The position numbers and the translations under genes were made by a program. A DNA stretch of 47,158 nt from Flavobacteriaceae bacterium (lineage in GTDB: Bacteria > Bacteroidota > Bacteroidia > Flavobacteriales > Flavobacteriaceae): positions 1 through 47,158 of the forward strand of contig JAQWJJ010000012.1 in the NCBI GenBank assembly GCA_029248405.1, read 5' to 3'. Below are positions 36,495 through 44,606 of the stretch, one piece after another. The notes under the pieces are model-generated. The model saw only the letters and a list, made by a program, of their open reading frames with translations, had not been told where the DNA came from and did not search any database. Position 1 is the stretch's first letter; each line of letters begins with the position of its first letter.

Positions 36495-37475
36495 TTAAAA
36501 CCAGTGTTTTCTTTTGAATAAATACAGGGATATTGCAGTGATCAAGAGCATGAGGCCAATGATCACAAAGTAACCTTTGTCATTCGCAATCAGGGGAATA
36601 TTACTAAAATTCATGCCATAAATTCCCGCGATAAACGTCAGAGGAATGAAGATGACCGAAAACAAGGTAAGGGTTTTCATGACCTCATTGAGCTTATGTC
36701 CTTGAATGCTGAAAAATAAATTGATGGCCCCGTCTAATTCTTTGATCTCATAGTCTAAATCAGCCAACAGACTGTTGGCTTGCTCTCTAAGCTCGGAAAA
36801 ATAACTTGTTTTGAACCCTTCCAGTGTCACGCGTTCTAGTTTGAGGACCATGTCTCGATAAGACCCAACATGTTTTTTGATCAACGAAATATTGTTTTTG
36901 CGTTCTTCAATTTGTTGGACCAATTTGGGCCCTCCATTTTTAAGTGATTCCAAGGATTCTGAGTGGTAGCTGTCTCTTGTTTTGGCAAACCCAGCAGTGT
37001 AATTGTCAATAATTGATTCGAGTAGGTAGTAGAGCAAGTAGTCTGCTTTTTTCTTTCGGACCAAACTGGTGTCTTTGGCCAAAAGCACTCTGATCCAGTC
37101 GAAATGATCTCCTTTTTTTTCTTGCATGCTCCAAACAAAATTCTTTGTCACCACAAAATTCATTTGTTCTGTGGTCAAGTCTTCTTTGCTGATGTGTAAG
37201 GTGTTGATCCCAATAAATAAACTGTGCTCCAAAACCACTATTTTATTGGGATGGAATTGATCTTTGATGAGCTTGACATGAAATTCATCGAATTTGTTGC
37301 GCACCACTACACTTTGTAATTCTTTGACATTGCTGATGTCGTAGGTGTTCAGCCAATAAGATTTTGTAGCAGAAAAATTGAGCATCATGGCATCAATTGA
37401 CTCAAAACTTGAGTGCTCTAGAGATTCCGCATTATAGGCGAATAGTTGGGAATGCTTTGCAATAGGTGTTGCCAT
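36495..37475 (-). CDS. CorA-type magnesium/divalent cation transporter
   Basis: A 326-residue CorA-family channel. The cytoplasmic funnel is rich in charged helices. Two C-terminal helices carry the selectivity motif YGMNFSNIPL (GMN at 287-289), and the tail is short and basic (LFKRKHWF). Pentameric CorA proteins take up magnesium and sometimes nickel or cobalt. It is a single minus-strand gene converging on the nitroreductase gene with a 14-nt gap. About 114 nt upstream lies a possible frameshifted small ORF on the same strand. Confidence 0.93.
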   Translation of the reverse strand: MATPIAKHSQLFAYNAESLEHSSFESIDAMMLNFSATKSYWLNTYDISNVKELQSVVVRNKFDEFHVKLIKDQFHPNKIVVLEHSLFIGINTLHISKEDLTTEQMNFVVTKNFVWSMQEKKGDHFDWIRVLLAKDTSLVRKKKADYLLYYLLESIIDNYTAGFAKTRDSYHSESLESLKNGGPKLVQQIEERKNNISLIKKHVGSYRDMVLKLERVTLEGFKTSYFSELREQANSLLADLDYEIKELDGAINLFFSIQGHKLNEVMKTLTLFSVIFIPLTFIAGIYGMNFSNIPLIANDKGYFVIIGLMLLITAISLYLFKRKHWF

Positions 37476-37589
37476 GTTCGGTCGGATTGATGGACTAAAT
37501 TAAGACTTTTGCCGAGACACGCAAATGTCGATAATAATAGGATAATGAGAAAATCAGAGTGACCAAGCCCCAAATAGATCTGGCCAATA

Positions 37590-37746
37590 TTAGTGAGGAC
37601 CTCTGTTTTTAGTCAACATGATGTTCAGCACGCACATTAAACCAAGCAAGACCAACAGTAAAAGGAGTAAATCATGCGCTGGGCGCAGAAAATAATTCTT
37701 CGGGATCAGAAACCATTTTTATTGTGGCTAGGGATCGATTCTTCAT
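37590..37746 (-). pseudogene. Short membrane-peptide ORF split by a +1 frameshift
   Basis: An ATG at 37746 opens MKNRSLATIK, then the frame hits a stop. One base fewer in an A5 run (T5 on the plus strand, near 37716-37721) joins it to a second frame: KWFLIPKNYFLRPAHDLL followed by a clear transmembrane helix (LLLLVLLGLMCVLNIML) and a basic tail ending at TAA 37590. The joined product is 51 aa. This may be a sequencing error, a real frameshift mutation or recoding. It occupies the otherwise empty 320-nt gap between CorA and GapN. No family is recognised. Confidence 0.4.
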
Positions 37747-37823
37747 CAATACTTTTGCAACTCGTTCCTTTTTTGTAATTTAAACTTCTTTTTCAAGTGC
37801 AAAACAGCAAAAAATTTTATCCG

Positions 37824-39419
37824 ATGATCTCACAAACTCATGACATCCCGAATCAATACCGTGTTTCACCCATTAGGCTCAACCAATATGTCTGTGATGG
37901 TGAGTTGCGCACATGGGATGGCGATACGACTCCTGTCTATTCGACCATAGAAACTATGGATCAGGAGGGCAATCTCGGTCCAACCTTATTAGGGCATGTG
38001 AGCAAAATGGACCGGACTAAGGCCCTGGAGGCTACAGCCGCTGCGGTAAAGGCTTTTGATCGGGGTAAAGGCGATTGGCCCACCATGCGTGTAAAAGATC
38101 GGATCAAGTGCATGGAAAATTTTGTGGATCAAATGAAAACCAAAAGAGACGAAATTGTCCGGCTCTTGATGTGGGAGATTGGCAAAAACCTTGGTGACTC
38201 AGAAAAGGAATTTGATCGGACTATTGATTATATCTACGCGACCATAGAGGCATGCAAAGATTTTGACCGTAAGGGGGCTAAGTTCTCCAAAGTCAGCGGT
38301 GTCCGGGCGCATATCCGCCGCGGGCCTCTGGGTATTGTATTGTGTCTTGGGCCCTATAATTATCCTTTGAATGAGACTTTTTCGTTATTGATTCCGGCCA
38401 TCATTATGGGGAACACAACGATTTTCAAGCCAGCCAAGTTAGGTGTATTGCTCATTGGCCCACTATTGGAAGCTTTTGCCACTTGCTTCCCCAAAGGAGT
38501 TGTGAATGTGCTTTTTGGCAGAGGGCGTGAGGTGGCGTCACCTATCATGAGTTCTGGGCATATCGACGTGTTGGCTTTAATCGGCCACAGCACATCGGCG
38601 ACCGCTCTTCAGGACCTTCATCCCAATAAGAATAGATTGAGACTAGTTTTAGGTCTTGAAGCCAAAAATCCTGCCATCATTCTGCCCAGTGCTGATTTGA
38701 TGAGTACCGTCACGGAATGTGTTTCAGGGGCTTTATCATTTAATGGGCAGCGTTGTACTGCTCTAAAAATACTCTACGTACACAAGAAAATCAAGGATGA
38801 ATTTTTGACTCTTTTTGCTGAGGCTGTAGACGCAGCAGTGTTTGGTATGCCCTGGGAAAATACTCTTTTGACTCCTTTACCAGAACCCCACAAGCCCGAT
38901 TATATTCAATCGCTGATCGATGATGCATTGGCGAAAGGGGCCAAAATCATCAATAAACGAGGAGGAGAGCGCAGCAAAAATTTTATTTTTCCAGCAGTAT
39001 TGTATCCCGTTACCAAAGAGATGAATATTTATCACGAAGAACAATTCGGCCCCGTGATTCCTGTTCGTGATTTTGAGGACATTAACTTGCCTTTAGATGA
39101 TATGGCCGAAAGTAATTACGGCCAACAAGTGAGTGTTTTTGGTCAAGAGGCTCGTGAACTGGCGCCTTTGATCGATGTATTGACCAACTTAGTCTGCCGC
39201 GTCAATCTCAACAGCGCCTGCCAGCGTGGTCCTGATGCCTACCCATTTACGGGACGCAAAGATTCGGCCGTGAGCACCCTGAGTGTCCATGATGCTCTGC
39301 GTACGTTTTCGATTCGGACGTTTTTGGCGGCAAAAGACAATTCAATGAATAAGGCGATCATCAATGACATGCTTGTAGAGCGTCAGAGTAACTTTGTGAA
39401 TACAGATTATATTTTATAG
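37824..39419 (+). CDS. gapN: NADP-dependent non-phosphorylating glyceraldehyde-3-phosphate dehydrogenase
   Basis: I start at ATG 37824 ([21 protein letters not shown]), 531 aa; an in-frame GTG nine codons earlier is possible. The aldehyde dehydrogenase fold is complete: [19 protein letters not shown], the catalytic-Glu region [17 protein letters not shown], and the nucleophile Cys in [11 protein letters not shown]. The N-terminus with [12 protein letters not shown] and the end [20 protein letters not shown] fit GapN-type enzymes. The reaction oxidises glyceraldehyde-3-phosphate to 3-phosphoglycerate and makes NADPH while skipping the ATP-forming step. It is a single gene. Confidence 0.87.
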   Translation: MISQTHDIPNQYRVSPIRLNQYVCDGELRTWDGDTTPVYSTIETMDQEGNLGPTLLGHVSKMDRTKALEATAAAVKAFDRGKGDWPTMRVKDRIKCMENFVDQMKTKRDEIVRLLMWEIGKNLGDSEKEFDRTIDYIYATIEACKDFDRKGAKFSKVSGVRAHIRRGPLGIVLCLGPYNYPLNETFSLLIPAIIMGNTTIFKPAKLGVLLIGPLLEAFATCFPKGVVNVLFGRGREVASPIMSSGHIDVLALIGHSTSATALQDLHPNKNRLRLVLGLEAKNPAIILPSADLMSTVTECVSGALSFNGQRCTALKILYVHKKIKDEFLTLFAEAVDAAVFGMPWENTLLTPLPEPHKPDYIQSLIDDALAKGAKIINKRGGERSKNFIFPAVLYPVTKEMNIYHEEQFGPVIPVRDFEDINLPLDDMAESNYGQQVSVFGQEARELAPLIDVLTNLVCRVNLNSACQRGPDAYPFTGRKDSAVSTLSVHDALRTFSIRTFLAAKDNSMNKAIINDMLVERQSNFVNTDYIL

Positions 39420-39504
39420 TCTATAGGACTTTATAAAGCATTGGCCCTCGTACCAGAGTAAGCCAAATTTCTTGGCCCTTTGAAAAAAAGAATATCTTAG
39501 TGTG

Positions 39505-40716
39505 ATGAGCCAAAGTATCCAATCTAAATTATTGGCGTCCTTATTTTTGTTGTGTGGTGTTGTGGCGTGTAACCCTAAGACGACCAATAGTGTATTGCTT
39601 GAGGAGATTTTATTCAACAGTCAGGACTCTGCCATAAATCGCGTGTGTTCATCATTGGCAAGGCATGAAGTTCAAATTCTCTATACCAGAATAAATCGAT
39701 CAGAGCAGGGACTCGTGAGCTTTGAACGCCATAGTTTTCAAGAGAATTCCGGACAATATTTTTATCCTGCAAGCACGGTCAAGTTGCCGGTAGCAATTCT
39801 GGCATTAGAAAAAATCAGGCGACTTCAATCAGAGGGTGTCGCGATGACTTCAGAAACACCATTTGACGTGACGCACCATGGAAAATTGCTAAACCGCCAA
39901 GACTCCACTCATCCCGATCGCCAACTCACAATTGGTCATTTGATTAAAAAGATTTTTTTGGTCAGTGATAATATGGCCTATAACTATCTGTTCGATTTTG
40001 TCGGGAGTGACGCCATGAATGCGTCAATACACGCCAAGGGCATTCATGATTTTCAGCTGGTGCACAAGTTTTGGGACCCCGAAAATACGGCCGATAATTT
40101 TGGATTTGTTTTTTTTGGCCCGGCTGGAGACACCCTCTACCAACAATCTCCTATTGCCGCAAAGGCAGAGTCAACCCCTGCTGGTTTGCAGGGTACTTTC
40201 AAGGGCAAGGGTTATTGGGCAGATGGTCAGATCGTGGGCCAACCCATGGATTTTTCAAAAAAAAATTACAGTTCGCTAACCGCTTTGCAACAGATTCTTG
40301 AACGTGTTATTTTTCCGGAGCTTTTCAATGAGCAGCAACAGTTCAAAATCGACCCTGAGGACCAAAGTTTTTTGCAATATTGGATGAGTCGCGTCCCAAC
40401 GGAGGTGGAAGTGCCATTTTACGACAGAACAGATTACTTTGACAGCTATGGCAAATTTCTGATCTATGGAGACCAAAAAGGCGCCATGCGTCCCGAAGTG
40501 CGCATTTATAACAAAGTTGGATTGGCCTATGGAACTGCGACGGATGTCGCATACATCAGAGATGATGAAGGGGTTGAGTTCTTTTTGACGGCGACAATAT
40601 TGTCCAATGCCAATCAAATATATAACGATGACCAGTATGAATATGACCAAGTCGGCATTCCATTTTTGGCCGCTTTAGGCAGGGCCATATATAATTTTGA
40701 AAAAGACCGGAATTAA
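39505..40716 (+). CDS. Class A beta-lactamase-like serine hydrolase lipoprotein
   Basis: I start at ATG 39505, 403 aa. A lipobox ends at C22 (GVVAC), so the protein is a lipoprotein. Penicillin-binding-type motifs are S90-TV-K93 (PASTVKLPV) and S154-D-N156 (VSDNMAYN). The third box is K337-V-G instead of KTG or KSG (KVGLAYGTATDVAYI). The large size and the altered third box make a true beta-lactamase less likely than another serine hydrolase or a cell-wall-related amidase; substrate unknown. It is followed by the ars operon 29 nt later, probably with separate control. Confidence 0.82.
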   Translation: MSQSIQSKLLASLFLLCGVVACNPKTTNSVLLEEILFNSQDSAINRVCSSLARHEVQILYTRINRSEQGLVSFERHSFQENSGQYFYPASTVKLPVAILALEKIRRLQSEGVAMTSETPFDVTHHGKLLNRQDSTHPDRQLTIGHLIKKIFLVSDNMAYNYLFDFVGSDAMNASIHAKGIHDFQLVHKFWDPENTADNFGFVFFGPAGDTLYQQSPIAAKAESTPAGLQGTFKGKGYWADGQIVGQPMDFSKKNYSSLTALQQILERVIFPELFNEQQQFKIDPEDQSFLQYWMSRVPTEVEVPFYDRTDYFDSYGKFLIYGDQKGAMRPEVRIYNKVGLAYGTATDVAYIRDDEGVEFFLTATILSNANQIYNDDQYEYDQVGIPFLAALGRAIYNFEKDRN

Positions 40717-40721
40717 TCGTA

Positions 40722-40733
40722 ATATTGCAATAT
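40722..40733. promoter_or_regulatory. Candidate ArsR operator (perfect palindrome)
   Basis: ATATTGCAATAT is a perfect 12-bp palindrome ending 12 nt before the arsR ATG at 40746. Its AT-rich inverted form and position fit an ArsR-family operator overlapping the promoter of the ars operon. Confidence 0.6.
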
Positions 40734-40745
40734 AATAATTAAGCA

Positions 40746-41081
40746 ATGGGCGTTACTAAAGTCGAAATTTTCACAGACCAACAAAATCAAATTGCCCTTT
40801 TGGCAAAAGCTTTTGGTCATCCAGCCCGTGTGGCGATCCTACAGCACTTATTCAAAATAGATTCGTGTGTCTGCGGTGATTTAGTCGGTGAAATAGGTCT
40901 GGCACAGCCAACCATTTCGCAACACCTCAAGGAACTGAAGTATTTAGGGCTCATCAAGGGCAGTGTTGAGGGGACGAGTGTTTGTTATTGCATTGATCAG
41001 CAAAATTGGACCCAGATGAAAGAGGTCATGTCTGAGTTTTTGGATCAAGACCTCGCCCAAAGTGACCACTGTTGCGCCTAA
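40746..41081 (+). CDS. arsR: ArsR-family arsenic-responsive repressor
   Basis: A 111-residue winged-helix repressor. The core GHPARVAILQHL, the metalloid-binding SCVCGDL (C41, C43) and the recognition region GLAQPTISQHLKEL are intact. Further cysteines are C80, C82 and the C-terminal C109-C110. The first gene of a four-gene operon (DUF6428, arsenate reductase, Acr3), it represses the operon until arsenite binds the cysteines. A 12-bp palindrome just upstream is the likely operator. Confidence 0.95.
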   Translation: MGVTKVEIFTDQQNQIALLAKAFGHPARVAILQHLFKIDSCVCGDLVGEIGLAQPTISQHLKELKYLGLIKGSVEGTSVCYCIDQQNWTQMKEVMSEFLDQDLAQSDHCCA

Positions 41082-41111
41082 AATAATGTTGGATAAAAAC
41101 GGACGATTACT

Positions 41112-41579
41112 ATGAAAATTTCTCAGGTCAAATCAATACTTGATCAGATCACTACTATGGGTTTTAAGCTTCCTGATGGAGGCATGGTCCCGGCGCACTT
41201 TCATGTTACCGAAATGGGACATGTTTCCAAAAACTTCATTGATTGCGGGGGCACAGTACGTCTCGAAAATGCAGTCAGCTTTCAGCTATGGCATTCTGAT
41301 GACGTCGCGCACAGGTTACAGCCCGATAAATTGCGCAACATCATCGAACAATTCCAGAACACATTTGGAACCGAAGATTGGGAAGTTGATATAGAATATC
41401 AGGGGGCAACAATCCAGCGGTATGGATTGGCCTTTGATGGGGTCAACTTTCTTTTGACGACAAAACAAACGGATTGTTTGGCCAAGGACCACTGCGGTAT
41501 CCCTGAAGCAAAACCTCGGACGAGACGATCAAATTTAACGGTCAAGTCTGCTTGTACACCTGGCGGCAATTGTTGTTAA
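41112..41579 (+). CDS. DUF6428 family protein of the ars operon
   Basis: A 155-residue protein. The start MKISQVKSILDQI, PAHFHVTEMGHV with two His, DCGGTVRLE and SFQLW fit DUF6428, a family often found in Bacteroidota arsenic operons. The C-terminal third is basic and ends TPGGNCC with two adjacent cysteines, plus C147, which could bind arsenite. Function is unknown. It lies 30 nt after arsR and 19 nt before the arsenate reductase gene. Confidence 0.8.
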   Translation: MKISQVKSILDQITTMGFKLPDGGMVPAHFHVTEMGHVSKNFIDCGGTVRLENAVSFQLWHSDDVAHRLQPDKLRNIIEQFQNTFGTEDWEVDIEYQGATIQRYGLAFDGVNFLLTTKQTDCLAKDHCGIPEAKPRTRRSNLTVKSACTPGGNCC

Positions 41580-41598
41580 GAAAATAAAAATCAAGGAA

Positions 41599-42231
41599 AT
41601 GAATCATCCCAAATCAGGCCTTTATGCGGAATTAGAGGCTTTTATTGCATCACTAGACCCACAGACTATTGCGGACCAGCGCAAAGCAGTATTGCAGCCG
41701 CTTGTAGATTATATTCAGTCCAAGGCTAGAGTCAACAATTCCATACGCCTTAATTTCATTTGCACACACAACTCGCGGCGCAGTCATCTGTCGCAAGTTT
41801 GGGCACAGACCATGGCGCATTATTTTGGCATTAAGGAAGTGTTTTGTTATTCTGGAGGTACAGAGGCTACTGCCCTTTTTCCAAAGGTGGCAGAGACCTT
41901 AGCGCATAGCGGGTTCCAGATCAAAGTGATTGCAGAACACCAGAATCCAGTGTACAGCATTAAATATGCCGATAACGCTCACCCCGTCATCGCGTTTTCA
42001 AAAAAACTGGATGATGAATTCAATCCAAAGTCTGGCTTTGCCGCCATCATGACCTGCTCGGAAGCTGATGAAGGCTGTCCTTTTATTTTTGGCGCTGAGC
42101 AACGCATTCCGTTGACTTATGACGATCCCAAAGCTTTTGATGGGTCGCCACTACAGACCCAGAAATATCAAGAAAGGAGTCTGCAAATTGCTACAGAACT
42201 CTTTTATGTATTTTCTCAAATAAGCCACTGA
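41599..42231 (+). CDS. arsC: Thioredoxin-type arsenate reductase, ArsC (LMW-PTP fold)
   Basis: A 210-residue protein of the low-molecular-weight tyrosine-phosphatase fold. The anion loop is C55-THNSR-R61 ([13 protein letters not shown]). C153 and C160 (TCSEADEGC), six residues apart, match the Cys82/Cys89 shuttle of the S. aureus-type, thioredoxin-coupled enzyme. It reduces arsenate to arsenite for export by Acr3. An N-terminal helical extension of about 45 residues precedes the catalytic domain and is common in Bacteroidota homologs. The Acr3 gene begins 2 nt after its stop. Confidence 0.92.
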   Translation: MNHPKSGLYAELEAFIASLDPQTIADQRKAVLQPLVDYIQSKARVNNSIRLNFICTHNSRRSHLSQVWAQTMAHYFGIKEVFCYSGGTEATALFPKVAETLAHSGFQIKVIAEHQNPVYSIKYADNAHPVIAFSKKLDDEFNPKSGFAAIMTCSEADEGCPFIFGAEQRIPLTYDDPKAFDGSPLQTQKYQERSLQIATELFYVFSQISH

Positions 42232-42233
42232 TC

Positions 42234-43274
42234 ATGACGTCAAAAAAATTAAACTTTCTGGACCGAAACCTGACCCTTTGGATCTTTGCAGCGATGGCGA
42301 TAGGTGTTGGTCTTGGGTACTTTGTTCCAGCTTTTCCTGAGGTAATCAATGCAATGAGCAGTGGCACCACGAATATTCCTATTGCCATTGGATTGATTTT
42401 GATGATGTACCCGCCTCTAGCAAAGGTCAATTACGCACTACTGCCAAAGGTTTTTAAAAATATAAAAATCCTCTCTATTTCATTGATGCTCAACTGGGTT
42501 ATTGGGCCTGTTTTGATGTTTGTGTTGGCCATAACATTCTTGGGGGATTACCCAGAGTATATGGTCGGTCTGATTTTGATTGGATTGGCCCGCTGTATTG
42601 CGATGGTCATGGTCTGGAACGATCTGGCTGAAGGCAGCAGTGAATATGGTGCGGGGCTCGTGGCACTCAATAGTGTTTTTCAGGTGTTTGCTTATAGTTT
42701 TTACGCCTGGATTTTCATCACAGTCTTACCGCCATATTTCGGTTTTGAAGGGACAATTGTTGATATTTCTATTGGCACTATTGCGGAAAGTGTCTTGATT
42801 TATTTGGGGATTCCTTTTTTGGCAGGCCTCTTGAGTCGGTCGATTTTGATCAAACAAAAGGGAGCAGAGTGGTACACCAACAAATTTATTCCTTTTATCT
42901 CACCAATGACGCTGATTGCGCTATTGTTTACGATTATCGTTATGTTTTCGCTCAAAGGAGAATTGATTGTAGAAATCCCTATGAATGTGGTGATCATCGC
43001 TGTCCCATTATTGATCTATTTCAGCCTGATGTTTGTTATTGGTTTTTTCTTTACCAAAGCCATGGGTGCTGAATATGACAAAACAGCATCGGTCGCATTT
43101 ACAGCAGCTGGCAATAATTTTGAATTGGCCATCGCCGTGGCGATTGCCGTTTTTGGCTTGAACTCCGGCCAAGCGTTTGCAGGGGTTATTGGGCCATTGG
43201 TTGAGGTTCCTGCCTTGATTTTGTTGGTGCGGGTGTCGTTTTGGTTGAAGAAAAAATATTTTGCTGGATCATAG
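42234..43274 (+). CDS. arsB: Acr3-family arsenite efflux permease
   Basis: A 346-residue membrane protein with about 10 helices. It keeps the two residues shown to be essential in Acr3: C121 in [13 protein letters not shown] and E324 in [35 protein letters not shown] and [15 protein letters not shown] are family hallmarks. It exports arsenite using the proton motive force. The start lies 2 nt after the arsenate reductase stop. The last 6 nt overlap the convergent DinB gene. By sequence family it is Acr3 although often labelled ArsB. Confidence 0.94.
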   Translation: MTSKKLNFLDRNLTLWIFAAMAIGVGLGYFVPAFPEVINAMSSGTTNIPIAIGLILMMYPPLAKVNYALLPKVFKNIKILSISLMLNWVIGPVLMFVLAITFLGDYPEYMVGLILIGLARCIAMVMVWNDLAEGSSEYGAGLVALNSVFQVFAYSFYAWIFITVLPPYFGFEGTIVDISIGTIAESVLIYLGIPFLAGLLSRSILIKQKGAEWYTNKFIPFISPMTLIALLFTIIVMFSLKGELIVEIPMNVVIIAVPLLIYFSLMFVIGFFFTKAMGAEYDKTASVAFTAAGNNFELAIAVAIAVFGLNSGQAFAGVIGPLVEVPALILLVRVSFWLKKKYFAGS

Positions 43275-43781
43275 GCTGTAGCGCTCATGCAACACACCAA
43301 GATGGTGGAGGGCATGACCAATAATAATGAATCCCAAAGCATTAACTGAGATCGGATTGTCGCTGGCGACCCCCATGTTTTGTATTTGACCTTTGGTAAA
43401 AGAAGCAAAAAGCATATTGGTGGATTGCCGCACAACTTGCCATTCTAGTATCATCTCATCCCAATTTCGATCGGATGCGGTGGCAATGGCGGCGTATTTA
43501 TTTTCGTCGAAGCCAGCGATGGCATGAGGCTCTTCTCGAGAAATCGCTAAAGCCCTGTAAGCCAAAATACGTTCTGTGTCAATGACATGTTGCAGCATCT
43601 GTCTGACGGTCCATTTGCCTGGCGCATACGCAAAATCAACTTTTTGAATGGGTACAGCAGACCATGCTTGTACAATGCGGTCGTTATGTTGCTGCACCAA
43701 TTCGGTATAGTCGTGACCTTTTGTGTGGTCGATGTAGGTTTTGTAGAAAGGACCATACTCGTTTGTATTGGGTCTAGGCAT
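43269..43781 (-). CDS. DinB-family protein
   Basis: A 170-residue four-helix-bundle protein. The metal site fits DinB/Yfi[19 protein letters not shown] (first His) and [14 protein letters not shown] (second and third His). The [13 protein letters not shown] entry is typical. Such proteins are metal-dependent hydrolases or thiol S-transferases (for example bacillithiol-dependent) of mostly unknown substrate. It converges on acr3 with a 6-nt overlap of the ends. Confidence 0.9.
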   Translation of the reverse strand: MPRPNTNEYGPFYKTYIDHTKGHDYTELVQQHNDRIVQAWSAVPIQKVDFAYAPGKWTVRQMLQHVIDTERILAYRALAISREEPHAIAGFDENKYAAIATASDRNWDEMILEWQVVRQSTNMLFASFTKGQIQNMGVASDNPISVNALGFIIIGHALHHLGVLHERYSL

Positions 43782-44047
43782 AACGGCTGCAAAAATTTGT
43801 TCTGTTCAAAATGAAGGCACTAAATCTAATATTGAGAGTGTTTGGTGGCGTTGAATTTTGACATAAAAGCAAATGTTACAATTTGCAGACCACCATCGAA
43901 TCCCTCTAAAGATAATTAAAATGAGCAACATTTTACTGTTTGCCTCACTCTAGATTTTGTGAGCAGTCATAAGGGCAAAAAAGCGAAATGGCGGCAGATG
44001 ATGACCTATCCGAAAGACTTGACTTGGGCGATATCTTTAGAAGGGGA
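43782..44047 (+). other. Non-coding or decayed stretch
   Basis: This 266-nt gap holds no clear gene. A plus-strand frame open from 43920 to TAA 44078 has no start codon until its second half and translates to a natural-looking but unrecognised end (KWRQMMTYPKD, WAISLEGDHAAFFLSFE). It may be a decayed gene tail. It overlaps the minus-strand hypothetical ORF at its end. Confidence 0.4.
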
Positions 44048-44266
44048 TCACGCAGCGTTTTTCTTGTCTTTTGAGTAATTGACTTTAATGGTCAATTCAA
44101 CATCCTCGATTGTTCGAATCGATTTGATGGTCTCTTTAAATGCGATTAGTTTTTGGGTTTGTGCCTCAATTTCATCTGTGGAACAATCGGAATCTTTAAT
44201 CCAGTCAGACAGAGATTGTAACTTAAAAGTGTTGAGATTAGCTTCAATAAGACTGTTTATCAGCAA
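44048..44266 (-). CDS. Hypothetical 72-aa protein
   Basis: A 72-residue ORF with normal codon use and an amphipathic helical pattern (LINSLIEANLNTFKL, LSDWIKDSDCSTDEIEAQTQKL, IKSIRTIEDVELTIKVNYSKDKK). I do not recognise a family. Its 5' end overlaps the region where the plus-strand LysR remnant begins, so one of the two is probably not functional. It is preceded and followed by non-coding sequence; no promoter box was found. Confidence 0.45.
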   Translation of the reverse strand: MLINSLIEANLNTFKLQSLSDWIKDSDCSTDEIEAQTQKLIAFKETIKSIRTIEDVELTIKVNYSKDKKNAA

Positions 44267-44557
44267 TTTAAGTTTATCATTTTACAATCTAATGAAGCGG
44301 TGAAACAAGCTGTAATGTCTGATTTGGGCATCTCCATTCTGCCACTCATCGGCATCAAGAATGAGCTCCTGATTGGGCAAATTGAAATTATTGAGTATGC
44401 GAATCGGCCCTTTATAACGAAATGGAGACTTGTGTGGCTTAAGGACAAAGTTTTATCGCCAGTAGCGCTCGAATATTTAAAGTCCGTCAGAAGTCATAAA
44501 CAAAAAATTATTGAACGCAATTTCAAGTGGTACCTTGAGTTTTTAAAGATCAATTGA
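44222..44557 (+). pseudogene. LysR-family regulator, C-terminal remnant
   Basis: The plus-strand frame open from 44222 to the stop at 44557 encodes only the end of a LysR effector-binding domain: SNEAVKQAVMSDLGISILPL, then IKNELLIGQIEIIEY, WRLVWLKDKVLSPVALEYL and an IIERNFKW tail. Clear family similarity begins near 44285. The N-terminal HTH and most of the effector domain (about 200 residues) are absent, and no start codon precedes the homologous part. An ORF from ATG 44300 exists but would make a fragment only. This is a truncated gene. Confidence 0.75.
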
Positions 44558-44606
44558 TGCTGTTGGTCCCCCATGATTTTATAGATTTTCGTTAAGAATT
44601 TAAATC

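Noticed and set aside
44079-44303. Plus-strand 74-codon ORF overlapping the decayed region
   Set aside because: It is antisense to the more protein-like 72-aa ORF and is in a different frame from the LysR remnant.
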